This document shows positions 37,278-47,419 of a stretch of DNA of 64,000 nucleotides, in pieces. Under the pieces are notes generated by a model, which was not told the origin of the DNA, ran no database searches, and was given only the letters and a program-made list of their open reading frames with translations. The position numbers and the translations under genes were made by a program. Every line of letters begins with the position of its first letter. The stretch's first letter is position 1. This DNA is from Burkholderia catarinensis (GTDB lineage: Bacteria; Pseudomonadota; Gammaproteobacteria; Burkholderiales; Burkholderiaceae), in assembly GCF_001883705.2 (NCBI RefSeq), contig NZ_MDEQ02000017.1, forward strand, positions 62,001-126,000, in the 5' to 3' direction.

Positions 37278-37768
37278 GCGTCGCGCGCTTTGTGCCGACG
37301 CGCCATACGCTGTTCGTCGTCGCGTGGGTCGTGTTGCTCGCGTTCTTTTTCGCGAACGTGGAGATCCAGATCGAAGGCAGCGCGGGCTGGGCCGCCAACC
37401 TGCCGACCTGGCGCATCGAGCATCACTGGCTGCTCGACCTCTTCTGGGGCGGGCGGCCGATGACCGGATACCACGCGTGGGTGTTCCCGTTCGTCGCGCT
37501 GTTCTTCCACCTGCCGTCCGTGTTCAACGGACGGTGGTCGTGGCGGATCGAGGCCCGCATCATCGCGTGCATCATGGTGTTCTGGCTGACCGAGGATTTC
37601 CTGTGGTTCGTGCTGAATCCGGCCTACGGTCTCGCCCGCTTCAACCCGGCCAACGTGCCGTGGCATATCCACTGGCTGGGCGTGGCCCCGACCGACTACT
37701 GGACCATGAGCGCCGCCGCGATCGTGCTGTTCGTCCTGTCCCGCGAGCGCAAGCGCGCCTTCTATTGA
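37274..37768 (+). CDS. Small integral membrane protein
   Basis: 164 aa, start overlapping the glycosyltransferase stop by 4 bases. Four predicted helices: TLFVVAWVVLLAFFFANVEI, HAWVFPFVALFFHLPSVF, IIACIMVFWLTEDFLWFVLNPAYG, and MSAAAIVLFVLS. Conserved-looking His/Trp-rich loops (RIEHHWLLDLFWGG, NVPWHIHWLGVAPTDYW). I do not know the family. Coupling to a glycolipid synthase suggests a role in lipid handling. Confidence 0.8.
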   Translation: MSVARFVPTRHTLFVVAWVVLLAFFFANVEIQIEGSAGWAANLPTWRIEHHWLLDLFWGGRPMTGYHAWVFPFVALFFHLPSVFNGRWSWRIEARIIACIMVFWLTEDFLWFVLNPAYGLARFNPANVPWHIHWLGVAPTDYWTMSAAAIVLFVLSRERKRAFY

Positions 37769-37774
37769 ACCGAC

Positions 37775-38359
37775 ATGAAAATCGCCTTCATTGCCGCGAT
37801 CGCCGCCACGCTTGCGGGGCTCGCGCAGCCGGCATACGCGGATCCGGCTTCCGGCGTTGCCGCCCGACCGATTCAATGGGCACAAAGCATCACCGACGCT
37901 CGCGTGAACAACCTGCATCGCATCACGCCGACGCTGTATCGCAGCGCGCAACTGTCGCGCGCGGACGTGCCGGAGTTGCAGAAGCTCGGCATCCGCAAGG
38001 TCATCAGCTTCCGCTCGTTTCACGCGGACGACAGCATCCTGGCCGGCACGCAGATCAAGATGCAGCGCATCCGGATCAACACGTGGGACATCCGCGACGA
38101 AGACATGGTCGCCGCGCTGAAGGCGCTGCGGACGGCGGACCAGGACGGCCCGGTGCTGATCCACTGCCAGCACGGCGCCGATCGCACGGGCCTCGTTTCC
38201 GCGCTGTACCGGATGGTGTACCAGGGCTGGACGCGCGAGCAGGCGCTCGACGAGCTGCAGCACGGCGGATACGGGTTCCATCCGGTCTGGCGGAACATCA
38301 CGAACTACCTGCAGCACGTGGACGTCGAGCGCTTGCGGCAGGAGGTCAACGGCGGCTGA
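37775..38359 (+). CDS. Exported dual-specificity / PTP-type phosphatase
   Basis: 194 aa starting 6 bases after the previous stop. Signal peptide MKIAFIAAIAATLAGLAQPAYA. Active-site P-loop HCQHGADRTG, with C131 and R137 (H-C-x5-R-T-G), and an upstream Asp (WDIRDEDM) as possible general acid. Periplasmic DSP-type phosphatases can act on phospholipid or sugar phosphates as well as proteins. The operon context favours a lipid substrate, but that is inference. Confidence 0.9.
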   Translation: MKIAFIAAIAATLAGLAQPAYADPASGVAARPIQWAQSITDARVNNLHRITPTLYRSAQLSRADVPELQKLGIRKVISFRSFHADDSILAGTQIKMQRIRINTWDIRDEDMVAALKALRTADQDGPVLIHCQHGADRTGLVSALYRMVYQGWTREQALDELQHGGYGFHPVWRNITNYLQHVDVERLRQEVNGG

Positions 38360-38371
38360 CGAAGGAATGCA

Positions 38372-38404
38372 AAACGCCGCCGACAATCGCTGTCGGCGGC
38401 GTTT
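38372..38404. terminator. Bidirectional rho-independent terminator
   Basis: A 14-bp perfect stem AAACGCCGCCGACA / TGTCGGCGGCGTTT with loop ATCGC, between the convergent phosphatase (stop 38359) and betA (stop 38447). The A/T ends give a short T-tract on either strand. Confidence 0.85.
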
Positions 38405-38446
38405 CGTCAGGACAACATCAAGGAGCGGGCGGCGCACCCGCCGCCG

Positions 38447-40147
38447 TCATGCCGTCTCGGGCTGCCGCACGGCCTTCGCGACATTGCGCGCCGGCGCGCC
38501 GTTCGCGACGAAGTACGGCACGTCCACCCGCGCGAGCGGCTGGCGGCCGCGGATCTTGTCGGCGATCTTCTCCGCGATCATGATCGTCGGCGCGTTCAGG
38601 TTGCCGGTCGTGATGATCGGCATGATCGACGCATCGACGACGCGCAGCCCTTCGAGCCCGTGCACGCGGCCTTCCTCATCGACCACGGCCATGTCGTCGT
38701 AACCCATCTTGCACGAGCACGACGGATGGAACGCGGTCTCCGCGCGGGTGCGCACGAACGCGTCGAGTTCCTTGTCGGACTTGCAGTCGGCGCCCGGATT
38801 CAGCTCGCGGCCGCGATAGCGGTCGAGCGCGGGCTGCCGCATGATCTCGCGCGTCGCACGGATCGCGTCGCGGAACTCGCGCCAGTCGAGCGCTTCGGCC
38901 ATGTAGTTGAACAGGATGCTCGGATGCTGGTTCGGATCGCGCGAGCGCAGCTTCACGCGGCCGCGGCTCGGCGAGCGCATCGAGCCGACGTGCGCCTGGA
39001 AGCCGTGCATCTCGATCGCGTTCGAGCCGTTGTAGTTGATGGCAACCGGCAGGAAGTGATACTGGATGTTCGGCCAGGGATCGTTGTCGCGCGTGCGGAT
39101 GAAGCCGCCCGCCTCGAAGTGGTTGCTCGCGCCGAGGCCCGTGCCGTTCAGCATCCATTCGAGGCCGATCTTCGGCTGGTTCCACCACTTGAGCGCCGGG
39201 TACAGCGACACGGGTTCCTTGCACTCGTACTGGATGTACATCTCCAGGTGGTCCTGCAAGTTCTGGCCGACGCCGGGCAGGTCGAGCACGACGGGAATGT
39301 CGAGTTCCTTCAGCCACGCGCCGGGGCCGACGCCCGAGCGCTGCAGCAGTTGCGGCGATGCGATCGCGCCGCTGCACACGAGCACTTCGCGGCGTGCATG
39401 CGCGGTCGCACGCTCGCTGCCGTGCAGGTACGTGACGCCCGACGCGCGCTTGCCGTCGAACAGGATGCGGTCGGCGAGCGCGTGCGTGACGATCTCGAGG
39501 TTCGGCCGCGCCTTCGCCTGGTCGAGGTAGCCGCGCGCGGTGCTCGCGCGGCGGCCCTTCGGCGTGACGGTGCGGTCCATCGGGCCGAAGCCTTCCTGCT
39601 GATAGCCGTTCAAATCATCCGTGCGCGGATAGCCGGCCTGTACGCCGGCGTCGACCATCGCCTCGAACAGCGGGTTCACGCCCGGCTTGCTGGTCGTGAC
39701 CGATACGGGGCCGTTGCCGCCGTGATAATCGTTCGGGCCCACGTCGCGCGTCTCGGCCTTCCTGAAGTACGGCAGGCAGTCGAGATACGTCCAGTTCTCG
39801 AGGCCCTTGTGCGTCGACCAGTTGTCGTAGTCGAGCGCGTTGCCGCGGATGTAGCACATCCCGTTGATCAGCGACGAACCGCCGAGCCCCTTGCCGCGGC
39901 CGCATTCCATCCGGCGGTTGTCCATGTGCGGCTCGGGGTCGGTCTCGTACGCCCAGTTGTAGCGACGGCCCTGCAGCGGATAGGCGAGGGCGGCCGGCAT
40001 CTGCGTGCGGAAGTCGAAGCGGTAGTCGGGGCCGCCCGCTTCGAGCAGCAGCACCGTGACGTCCGGATCTTCCGTCAGGCGCGTTGCGAGCACGTTGCCC
40101 GCGGAGCCCGCACCGCAGATGATGTAGTCGTATTCGCGTGTCGTCAT
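38447..40147 (-). CDS. betA: Choline dehydrogenase
   Basis: 566 aa from the ATG at 40147 (AAGGAGAA upstream); 44 upstream in-frame codons are not supported. GMC oxidoreductase: FAD-binding [40 protein letters not shown]-terminal catalytic region [12 protein letters not shown] and the final [20 protein letters not shown]. Oxidises choline to betaine aldehyde at the membrane. Last gene of betIBA; 16 bases after betB. Confidence 0.97.
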   Translation of the reverse strand: MTTREYDYIICGAGSAGNVLATRLTEDPDVTVLLLEAGGPDYRFDFRTQMPAALAYPLQGRRYNWAYETDPEPHMDNRRMECGRGKGLGGSSLINGMCYIRGNALDYDNWSTHKGLENWTYLDCLPYFRKAETRDVGPNDYHGGNGPVSVTTSKPGVNPLFEAMVDAGVQAGYPRTDDLNGYQQEGFGPMDRTVTPKGRRASTARGYLDQAKARPNLEIVTHALADRILFDGKRASGVTYLHGSERATAHARREVLVCSGAIASPQLLQRSGVGPGAWLKELDIPVVLDLPGVGQNLQDHLEMYIQYECKEPVSLYPALKWWNQPKIGLEWMLNGTGLGASNHFEAGGFIRTRDNDPWPNIQYHFLPVAINYNGSNAIEMHGFQAHVGSMRSPSRGRVKLRSRDPNQHPSILFNYMAEALDWREFRDAIRATREIMRQPALDRYRGRELNPGADCKSDKELDAFVRTRAETAFHPSCSCKMGYDDMAVVDEEGRVHGLEGLRVVDASIMPIITTGNLNAPTIMIAEKIADKIRGRQPLARVDVPYFVANGAPARNVAKAVRQPETA

Positions 40148-40163
40148 GACGGGTTCTCCTTTC

Positions 40164-41633
40164 TTAAAACACCGGGTTGTAGCGGCCGAGCTCGACCTGT
40201 ACGGATTTGATCCGAGTGTAGTGCTCGAGCGTCGTGATGCCGTTCTCGCGTCCGACGCCGGATTGCTTGTATCCGCCAACCGGCATCTCGGCCGGCGACT
40301 CGCCCCAGGTGTTGATCCAGCAGATGCCGGCTTCGAGGCGATGGATCGTGCGGTGCGCGCGCGACAGGTTCTCGGTCACGACGCCGGCCGCGAGCCCGTA
40401 GTGCGTGTCGTTCGCGCGGGCGATCACTTCGTCCTCCGATTCGAAATCGAGGATGCTCATCACCGGCCCGAAGATTTCCTCGCGGACGATCTTCATGTCG
40501 TCGCGGCAATCGCCGAACACGGTCGGCGCCACGTACTGGCCGCTGCCGAAATGGCCGTCGGTCAGGCGCGTGCCGCCCGCGAGCAGCTTCGCGCCTTCGG
40601 CCTTGCCGCTTTCGATGAAGCCGAGCACCTTGTCGAGCTGCGCGGCCGACACGAGCGGGCCGAAGTTGGTATCGGCATCGGTCGGCTTGCCGACGCGGAT
40701 GCGCTTCACGCGTTCGAGCACGCGCTGCGTGAACGCGTCCTTGATCGAGCGGTGCACGAACACGCGCGTGCCGTTCGTGCAGACCTGGCCCGAGCTGAAG
40801 AAGTTGGCGGTCACCGCGATGTCGGCCGCGCGGTCGAGGTCCGCATCGTCGAACACGATCAGCGGCGACTTGCCGCCGAGCTCCATCGTCACTTCCTTCA
40901 GCGACGATGCGCCGGCCAGCGACATGACTTTCTTGCCGGTCTCGACGCCGCCCGTGAACGACACCTTCGCGATGTCCGGGTGGCCCGTGAGCAGCGCACC
41001 GACCGAGCCGTCGCCCTGCACGACGTTGAACACGCCGGCCGGCACGCCGGCTTCCGTATAGATTTCCGCGAGCTTCAGCGCGGTCAGCGGCGTGACTTCG
41101 CTCGGCTTGAACACCATCGCGTTGCCGGCCGCGAGCGCGGGCGCCGTCTTCCAGCACGCGATCTGGATCGGGTAGTTCCATGCGCCGATGCCCGCGCACA
41201 CGCCGAGCGGTTCGCGGCGCGTATAGACGAACGAATCGGCGCGCAGCGGCACCTGCAGCCCTTCGATCGCGGTCGCAAGGCCCGCGTAGTACTCGATCAC
41301 GTCCGCGCCGGTGACGATGTCGACGGCGAGCGTCTCGCCGATCGGCTTGCCGGTGTCGCGCGTTTCCAGCGCCGCGAGCGCATCGTTGCGCTCGCGCAGC
41401 AGGTCGACCGCGCGGCGCAGGATGCGCGAGCGCTGCATCGCGGTCAGCGCGGCCCATTCGCGCTGGCCTTCCTGCGCGGACGCGACCGCGCGGTCGACGT
41501 CGGCCGCGCTCGCCTGCTGCACCTGCGCGAGCAGTTCGCCGGTGGCGGGATCGAAGGTGTCGAAAGTCTTGCCGCTCGTGGCGTCGACGTAACCGCCGCC
41601 GATGTAGAGGCGCTGCAAACCGAATACGGACAT
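40164..41633 (-). CDS. betB: Betaine aldehyde dehydrogenase
   Basis: 489 aa, AAGGAG site. ALDH superfamily with general base E251 (MELGGKSP) and nucleophile C285 ([10 protein letters not shown]), the expected positions for BetB. NAD(P)-binding [13 protein letters not shown] and FTGGVETGK. Converts betaine aldehyde to the osmoprotectant glycine betaine in the cytoplasm. Lies between betI and betA. Confidence 0.97.
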   Translation of the reverse strand: MSVFGLQRLYIGGGYVDATSGKTFDTFDPATGELLAQVQQASAADVDRAVASAQEGQREWAALTAMQRSRILRRAVDLLRERNDALAALETRDTGKPIGETLAVDIVTGADVIEYYAGLATAIEGLQVPLRADSFVYTRREPLGVCAGIGAWNYPIQIACWKTAPALAAGNAMVFKPSEVTPLTALKLAEIYTEAGVPAGVFNVVQGDGSVGALLTGHPDIAKVSFTGGVETGKKVMSLAGASSLKEVTMELGGKSPLIVFDDADLDRAADIAVTANFFSSGQVCTNGTRVFVHRSIKDAFTQRVLERVKRIRVGKPTDADTNFGPLVSAAQLDKVLGFIESGKAEGAKLLAGGTRLTDGHFGSGQYVAPTVFGDCRDDMKIVREEIFGPVMSILDFESEDEVIARANDTHYGLAAGVVTENLSRAHRTIHRLEAGICWINTWGESPAEMPVGGYKQSGVGRENGITTLEHYTRIKSVQVELGRYNPVF

Positions 41634-41665
41634 GAGGATCTCCTTGAGGGCGAATGCGTGACGCG

Positions 41666-42250
41666 TCAGTCGGACGCGAGCAGCAGGTCGATGTAATCGT
41701 GGGCGAGCTTCAGTGCCGCCCGGGTGTCGATCGGGCCGCCGGCGAGTGCGCCGCGCAGCCACAGACCGTCGATCAGCGCGGCGAGGCCGCTGGCGGCTTC
41801 GCGCGCTTTCGTGCGCGGCAAGGCCTTCGCGAATTCGGCGCACAGGTTCGAATGGAGGCGCCGCGTGTTGACGTGCTGCAGGCGCTTGAGCATCGGGTCG
41901 TGCATGCTCTGCGACCAGAACGCGAGCCATGTCTTCATCACGGGCGCGCTGACCTGCGTGTCGTCGAAGTTCGCGGCGGCGATCGCGCGCAGCCGCGAAC
42001 GCGGATCCTTGCGCGCCGATGCGCGGCGGCGCGTGCTGGCCGACCACAGGTCGCGCAGCACGTGCCGCATCGTCGCTTCGAGCAGGCCGTCCTTGTCGCC
42101 GAAGTAGTGGCTGACGATGCCCGTCGAGATGTTCGCGCGTTGCGCGACCGATGCGAGCGTCGTGCCGGGCAGGCCCGCTTCGTCGATCGAACGCAGCGTG
42201 GCGTCGATCAACTGCGCGCGGCGAATCTCCCGCATTCCGACTTTCGGCAT
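41666..42250 (-). CDS. betI: Choline-responsive repressor BetI
   Basis: 194 aa from the ATG at 42250 (GGGAG upstream). Tet[51 protein letters not shown], characteristic of BetI. It represses betIBA, and choline relieves it. A perfect 15-bp inverted repeat with the BetI-type core ATTGA...TCAAT lies 51 bases upstream. Confidence 0.95.
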   Translation of the reverse strand: MPKVGMREIRRAQLIDATLRSIDEAGLPGTTLASVAQRANISTGIVSHYFGDKDGLLEATMRHVLRDLWSASTRRRASARKDPRSRLRAIAAANFDDTQVSAPVMKTWLAFWSQSMHDPMLKRLQHVNTRRLHSNLCAEFAKALPRTKAREAASGLAALIDGLWLRGALAGGPIDTRAALKLAHDYIDLLLASD

Positions 42251-42300
42251 CGCGACTCCCTTCGCCCGAACGGGCCCGTCCATGGAAGTCGAGAGCTTAG

Positions 42301-42336
42301 CGGTTTTTTATTGATCGTTCAATCAATAAAAAACCG
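42301..42336. promoter_or_regulatory. BetI operator
   Basis: Perfect inverted repeat CGGTTTTTTATTGAT (42301-42315) / ATCAATAAAAAACCG (42322-42336) with spacer CGTTCA, directly upstream of betI. The ATTGA-n-TCAAT core fits known BetI sites. Confidence 0.8.
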
Positions 42337-42970
42337 GGGTCTGACGGCGACTGCGCGCGTTCGACGCACGTGCGAGGCGCCCGATCGTGCGATGTGCAGG
42401 TGCGGAATAATAATTGAAAGACAGTTAAGAAATCTGGAGTTTGTTTAAAACGGTTTATGAGGCGAGCAGTCAATCGAGTTAATCGTTGCAGGTTCCGAAG
42501 TGATTACGGATGGAAATAATGTTGAGATATGTGATATTCGATGAAACATAAAAGACAGGCCGCGTTGCGCCGTCACGATTCATTCATGAAAATACGTTTG
42601 AATTGGGCGATTAAAACGATTCAAACAATTGATTTTAAACAAAATTATATCGTCGTAGCGGGGTCGCATCACCATCTCGCAAACGATTGCGACTGCGCTC
42701 GCAAGGATTCCTCCTACCATAAAAAATGCGGAAATAATTTGAAATCGACGTATTTCCAGTCGAGTAGAGGGTATTGTTGGGATGACTTGAGTCAGTAATA
42801 TTGTCCGTATTAGTATGGCGCCGCACTCTGAAGAATGAATCGACGCTGCCGGTATTGCCGCGGTGCATTGGCCGCGAGCGCGATTCGGGCCGCGCGCGAA
42901 ACCGGCGCGTGCCATTACGCACCTGCAGCATGCCGCGACGTCGAGACGCCGCATCCACCGGAGAACGACG
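42337..42970. other. AT-rich regulatory region between betI and rhlA
   Basis: 634 bases with strikingly low GC from about 42405 to 42830. It contains an inverted repeat GTTTGAAT (42596-42603) / ATTCAAAC (42619-42626) with a 15-base spacer. The open frame at 42541-42798 has unconvincing composition. It is best read as the rhl operon control region, possibly bound by H-NS-like proteins. Confidence 0.55.
42787..42816 (+). promoter_or_regulatory. Candidate sigma-70-like promoter for the rhl operon
   Basis: TTGAGT (42787-42792) and TAGTAT (42811-42816) separated by 18 bases, upstream of rhlA and inside the AT-rich region. Predicted leader about 150 bases. Weak evidence from sequence alone. Confidence 0.3.
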
Positions 42971-43873
42971 ATGCCGACCGAAAAACACGTGGTCCCGCTG
43001 CCGAATGGTCTGAAGGTCTACGTCGAACGGAACGTGTTCGACCCGGCGTTCGACACGGCGATGCTCGTCAACGGCGCGCTCGCGACGACCGCGTCGTTCG
43101 GGCAGACCGTCCAGTATCTCGGCGAGCGGATGAACACGATCTGCTTCGACCTGCCGTATGCGGGGCAGTCGCGCCAGCACAACCCGGGCTGCTTCATCCT
43201 GACGAAGGACGACGAAGCCGCGATCCTCCAGCACCTGGTCGAGCGCTTCGCGCCCGCGTTTCTCGTGTCGGTGTCGTGGGGCGGCGTCGCATCGCTGTTC
43301 GCGCTCGCGCGCGGCTGCCCGAGCGTGCGGCGCGCGGCGATCTGCTCGTTCTCGCCGTTCCTGAACGACGCGATGGTCGACTACGTGACGCGCGCCCGCG
43401 ACCACATCGCGGCCGGCGAGAACCTGAAGGCCGCGCAGTTGCTGAACGACACCGTCGGCCGCTACCTGCCGCGCATCATGAAGCTGTACAACTACCGGTA
43501 TCTCACGCGCCTGCCGCGCGACGAGCAGGACCAGGTCGCGTTCCACGTCGACCAGATCCTGTCGCTGCGGCCCGAGCGCTACTTCAGCGAGTTCTCGAAC
43601 ATCGGCTGCGAGCTGCTGTTCCTGAACGGCGAGCGCGACGAATACACGACGCCCGCCGACGTGCGCCAGCTCGGCGCGCACGTGTCGCGCGCACGGTTCG
43701 CGACGGTGCCGGACGCCGGCCATTTCCTCGACATCGAAGGCCGCGCGCAGCGCGAACACACCCGTGCGGCGCTGCTCGATTTCTTCAGCAGCGGGTCGCC
43801 CGTCGCGGCCGGCAAGGCGCTCGCCGCCGCGCATGCGTGCGTGTCCGGGCCGATGCACGCGCTGTCGTCGTGA
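42971..43873 (+). CDS. rhlA: RhlA, HAA synthase
   Basis: 300 aa from the ATG at 42971 (CGGAG upstream). Strong match to Pseudomonas RhlA: AMLVNGALATTASFGQTVQYL, CFDLPYAGQSRQHNPG, nucleophile SVSWGG (S102), NGERDEYTT and AGHFLDIE. It joins two 3-hydroxyacyl chains into 3-(3-hydroxyalkanoyloxy)alkanoate, the lipid half of rhamnolipids. First gene of a seven-gene operon. The C-terminus has a short Ala-rich tail beyond the family core. Confidence 0.95.
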   Translation: MPTEKHVVPLPNGLKVYVERNVFDPAFDTAMLVNGALATTASFGQTVQYLGERMNTICFDLPYAGQSRQHNPGCFILTKDDEAAILQHLVERFAPAFLVSVSWGGVASLFALARGCPSVRRAAICSFSPFLNDAMVDYVTRARDHIAAGENLKAAQLLNDTVGRYLPRIMKLYNYRYLTRLPRDEQDQVAFHVDQILSLRPERYFSEFSNIGCELLFLNGERDEYTTPADVRQLGAHVSRARFATVPDAGHFLDIEGRAQREHTRAALLDFFSSGSPVAAGKALAAAHACVSGPMHALSS

Positions 43874-43940
43874 CGCCGCACGTCGTGCGTCCGGCGCACC
43901 CGGCGCATCCGAATTCCCATCCACACGAGGCAGGCCAGCC

Positions 43941-44510
43941 GTGAATATCGTTCAGACCATCGCCATCGTCGTTCCTTGGGCCGCATGGCTCGCCTACTGG
44001 ATCGCCACGTCGCAGGGCGTGAAGACGACCGTGCGCAAGGAGGCGTCGCGCTCGCGCACGCTGCAGTCGATTCCGCTGATCGTCGGCGGCGCGCTGATCA
44101 TCCTGCCCGATCCATCGTGGCAGGCGTTCGTGCCCGACTGGCAGCGCTTCGGGCTGCAGGCTCAGTGCGGGCTCGCGGTGCTGATTGCCGGCCTGCTGTT
44201 CTCGGTGTGGGCGCGGCTGCACCTCGGCACGAACTGGAGCGTGTCGGTCACGCTGAAGGAAGACCATGAACTCGTCCGCACGGGGCCGTACGCGCTCGTG
44301 CGTCATCCGATCTACACGGGCTGCCTGATCGCGCTCGTCGGCGCCGCGCTGATCGGCGGCGAATGGCGCGGCGTGCTCGGCGTGCTGCTCGTGTTCGCGT
44401 CGCTCGCGTACAAGGTGCGCGTCGAGGAGAGCTGGCTGACCGGGTATTTCGGGCCGGCATACGCGCAGTACCGCCGCGAGGTCGCGGCGTTGATCCCCGG
44501 CTTCTACTGA
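43941..44510 (+). CDS. Isoprenylcysteine carboxyl methyltransferase-like membrane protein
   Basis: 189 aa from the GTG at 43941, lying between rhlA and rhlB. Several membrane helices, then the ICMT/PEMT signature: LVRTGPYALVRHPIYTGCLIALVGAALI and a C-terminal VRVEESWLTGYFGPAYAQYRREVAALIPGF with the EE-x-x-L pattern. The family uses S-adenosylmethionine to methylate membrane-embedded carboxyl groups or lipids. It is not part of the Pseudomonas rhl locus. Inside this operon it might methyl-esterify HAA or rhamnolipid. Confidence 0.88.
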   Translation: MNIVQTIAIVVPWAAWLAYWIATSQGVKTTVRKEASRSRTLQSIPLIVGGALIILPDPSWQAFVPDWQRFGLQAQCGLAVLIAGLLFSVWARLHLGTNWSVSVTLKEDHELVRTGPYALVRHPIYTGCLIALVGAALIGGEWRGVLGVLLVFASLAYKVRVEESWLTGYFGPAYAQYRREVAALIPGFY

Positions 44511-44527
44511 TACCCGCGAGGCGCGCG

Positions 44528-45817
44528 ATGGCGAAGATGATCGTGACCGCGATCGGCTCGGCGGGCGACGTGCATCCGCTGCTCGGCGTCGCACGCACGC
44601 TCGCGGCGCGCGGTCACGACGTCGTGTTCTGCACGCATGCGCCGTTCGAGGCGGCCGTGCGCCGTTGCGGGTTCGCGTTCGTGCCGGTCGGCACCGCGGC
44701 CGAATACGAGGCCGCGATGGCGAACCCCGCGCTGTGGGATCCGCGCACGTCGTTCCGCACGCTGTGGCAGGTGATCGCGCCGACGCTGCGCCCGCATTAC
44801 GACGCGCTGCGTGCGCTGACCGACGGCAATACGGTGCTCGTCGGCACGCTGTGGGCGTTCTCCGCGCGCTTCATGCAGGAGCTGCACGGCACGCCGTACG
44901 TGTCGGTGCAGGTGTCGCCGTCGACGCTGCTGTCCGCGCATGCGCCGCCGACGCACCCGCGCCTGACGATTCCCGCGCGCTGGCCGCTGCCGGTGAAGTC
45001 GGCGCTGATGACGCTGATCGAGCGCCAGGTGCTCGACCGCGTCTGCGGCCCCGCGCTCGACGCGGTCCGCCGCGATCTCGGGCTTGCGCCCGCGCGGCGC
45101 GTGCTCGGCCGCTGGCTGCATTCGACCGACGGCGTGCTGTGCCTGTTTCCCGGCTGGTTCGCGCCGTCGCAGCCCGACTGGCCGTCGAATCATCTGCAAA
45201 GCGGCTTTCCGTTGTTCAACGATATCGCGACTCCCGACGAAGATGTGGCACTCGATGCGTTTCTCGCGGCTGGTGAAGCCCCGGTCGTGTTTACGGCCGG
45301 TTCGACACGCGTCGATCACGCGGCGTATGCGCGTGCGGTGGCGGACGCGCTGCGCGCGACCGGCGCGCGCGGGATCCTGCTGACGCCGCACGATGCGGCA
45401 CCGGAGCCGGACGGCAACCGGTTGCTCGTGCGCCGCTTCGTGCCGATGCGCACGCTGCTGCCGCGTTGCCGCGCGCTCGTGCATCACGGCGGGATCGGCA
45501 CCGCGGCGCTCGCATACGAGGCCGGAATCGTGCAGGTCGTCACGCCGTTCGCGCACGACCAGTTCGACAACGCGCAACGTGTCGTCGCGAGCGGCAGCGG
45601 CGTGCGCGTCGACGGCCCGGTCGACGGAGAACGTCTCGGCGCGGCGCTCGCGCACGTGCTCGACGAACCCGCGTTCGCGGTGCATGCGGCGCGCACGCGT
45701 GCGCTGCTCGCGGCCGCGCCGGACGGCTGTGATGCGGCCGCCGATTTCATCGAACGGTTCGAGCCGAAGCGCGGGCGGGCGGCCGCTCGCGCCGATGTCG
45801 CGGTGGCCGGCGCATGA
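44528..45817 (+). CDS. rhlB: RhlB, rhamnosyltransferase 1 catalytic subunit
   Basis: 429 aa, 17 bases after the methyltransferase. GT1-family: N-terminal VTAIGSAGDVHPLLGVARTLAARGHDVVF and nucleotide-sugar site RALVHHGGIGTAALAYEAGIVQVVTPFAHDQFDNA, as in RhlB/UGT enzymes. Transfers L-rhamnose from dTDP-rhamnose to HAA to give mono-rhamnolipid. Overlaps the exporter gene by 4 bases. Confidence 0.95.
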   Translation: MAKMIVTAIGSAGDVHPLLGVARTLAARGHDVVFCTHAPFEAAVRRCGFAFVPVGTAAEYEAAMANPALWDPRTSFRTLWQVIAPTLRPHYDALRALTDGNTVLVGTLWAFSARFMQELHGTPYVSVQVSPSTLLSAHAPPTHPRLTIPARWPLPVKSALMTLIERQVLDRVCGPALDAVRRDLGLAPARRVLGRWLHSTDGVLCLFPGWFAPSQPDWPSNHLQSGFPLFNDIATPDEDVALDAFLAAGEAPVVFTAGSTRVDHAAYARAVADALRATGARGILLTPHDAAPEPDGNRLLVRRFVPMRTLLPRCRALVHHGGIGTAALAYEAGIVQVVTPFAHDQFDNAQRVVASGSGVRVDGPVDGERLGAALAHVLDEPAFAVHAARTRALLAAAPDGCDAAADFIERFEPKRGRAAARADVAVAGA

Positions 45818-47409
45818 GCACCGCGTCGCCGCTTCACGACGGGCCCGTCGCGCCGTCCGCGTTCGACGTGCCGGCTCCCGTGCCGGCCGCGCAGCCGGTG
45901 CGTGGCATCCGGCTCGCGCTGCTGACGTTCGCGCTGTCGCTCGCGACCTTCATCGAGGTGCTCGACTCGACCGTGACGAACGTCGCGGTGCCGGCGATCT
46001 CCGGCAGTCTCGGCGTATCGAACAGCCAGGGCACGTGGGTGATCAGCTCGTATTCGGTCGCGGCGGCGATCGCGGTGCCGCTGACGGGCTGGCTCGCCCG
46101 CCGCGTCGGCGAGCTGCGGCTGTTCGTCGGCGCCGTGCTGCTGTTCACGCTGACGTCGCTGCTGTGCGGGCTCGCGCGCGACCTGCATGTGCTGGTGATC
46201 TGCCGTGCGCTGCAGGGGCTGTGTTCGGGGCCGATGGTGCCGCTGTCGCAGACGATCCTGTTGCGCACGTTCCCGCCGGACAAACGCACGATCGCGCTCG
46301 CGCTGTGGGCGATGACGGTGCTGCTCGCGCCGATCTTCGGGCCGGTGGTCGGCGGCTGGATCGTCGACAACTTCTCGTGGCCGTGGATCTTCCTGATCAA
46401 CTTGCCGATCGGGCTGTTCGCGTTCGCGGTCTGCACCGCGATGCTGCGCCCCGACGCGCAGCGCGGCGCGGCCGGCCCGATCGACGTGCCCGGCATCGTG
46501 CTGCTCGTGATCGGCGTCGGCTCGCTGCAGGCCGTGCTCGATCTCGGCCACGATCGCGGCTGGTTCGATTCGCCGCTGATCCTCGCGCTGGCGATCGTCG
46601 CCGGGCTGTCGATCGTGTCGCTGCTGATCTGGGAGGCGGGCGAGGCGCATCCCGTGGTCGATCTCAGCCTGTTTCGCGACCGCACGTTCTCGTTCTGCGT
46701 GCTGATCATCTCGCTCGGGATGATGAGCTTCTCGGTGGTCGGCGTCGTGTTCCCGCTGTGGATGCAGGCCGTGATGGGCTACAACGCGTTTCACGCGGGG
46801 CTTGCGACCGCGTCGCTCGGCGTGCTCGCGCTCGTGTTCTCGATCCTCGTCGGGCTGCATGCGCACCGCTTCGATGCGCGCGTGCTCGCGACGTTCGGCT
46901 TCCTCGTGTTCGCGGCCGTGCTCGCGTGGGACGCGCATTTCACGCTGAAGATGACGTTTGCGCAGATCGCCGCGCCGGGGCTGATCCAGGGGATCGGGCT
47001 GCCGTGCTTCTTCATTCCGCTGACCGCCGCGACGCTGTCGCGCATTCCGGACGACAGGCTCGCCGCCGCGTCGAGCCTGTCGAATTTCCTGCGCACGCTG
47101 TCGGCCGCGTTCGGCACCGCGATGAGCGTGACGCTGTGGGACAACCGCGCGACCTATCACTACGACGTCGTATCGCAATCGGTCACGCATGCGTCGGCGA
47201 ACACGCAGCGTTTCGTGCACACGCTGAACGCGATGGGCGTGGACGGCGTGCGCGAGCTGACGTCGCTGCACCAGATCGTGATGCAGCAGGCGTACATGAT
47301 GGCGACCAACGACATGTTCTGGATGGCGAGCATGACGTGTCTCGCACTCGCGGCGATGATGTGGCTGACGCGGCCGAAGCGCGGCGCGGCCGCGTCGCTC
47401 GGGCATTGA
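45814..47409 (+). CDS. EmrB/QacA-type MFS exporter
   Basis: 531 aa, ATGA overlap with rhlB. Fourteen-helix DHA2 drug:H+ antiporter: FIEVLDSTVTNVAVPAISGSLG (motif D1), LARRVGELRLF, FGPVVGGWIVDNFSWPWIFLINLPIG (motif C). The operon position, plus the HlyD and NodT genes downstream, indicates an EmrAB-TolC-like tripartite pump for rhamnolipid export. Confidence 0.93.
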   Translation: MSTASPLHDGPVAPSAFDVPAPVPAAQPVRGIRLALLTFALSLATFIEVLDSTVTNVAVPAISGSLGVSNSQGTWVISSYSVAAAIAVPLTGWLARRVGELRLFVGAVLLFTLTSLLCGLARDLHVLVICRALQGLCSGPMVPLSQTILLRTFPPDKRTIALALWAMTVLLAPIFGPVVGGWIVDNFSWPWIFLINLPIGLFAFAVCTAMLRPDAQRGAAGPIDVPGIVLLVIGVGSLQAVLDLGHDRGWFDSPLILALAIVAGLSIVSLLIWEAGEAHPVVDLSLFRDRTFSFCVLIISLGMMSFSVVGVVFPLWMQAVMGYNAFHAGLATASLGVLALVFSILVGLHAHRFDARVLATFGFLVFAAVLAWDAHFTLKMTFAQIAAPGLIQGIGLPCFFIPLTAATLSRIPDDRLAAASSLSNFLRTLSAAFGTAMSVTLWDNRATYHYDVVSQSVTHASANTQRFVHTLNAMGVDGVRELTSLHQIVMQQAYMMATNDMFWMASMTCLALAAMMWLTRPKRGAAASLGH

Positions 47410-47419
47410 GGAGAGGAAC

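Noticed and set aside
42541-42798. 85-codon frame in the AT-rich region before rhlA
   Set aside because: No ribosome site or domain; composition follows the AT-rich regulatory DNA.
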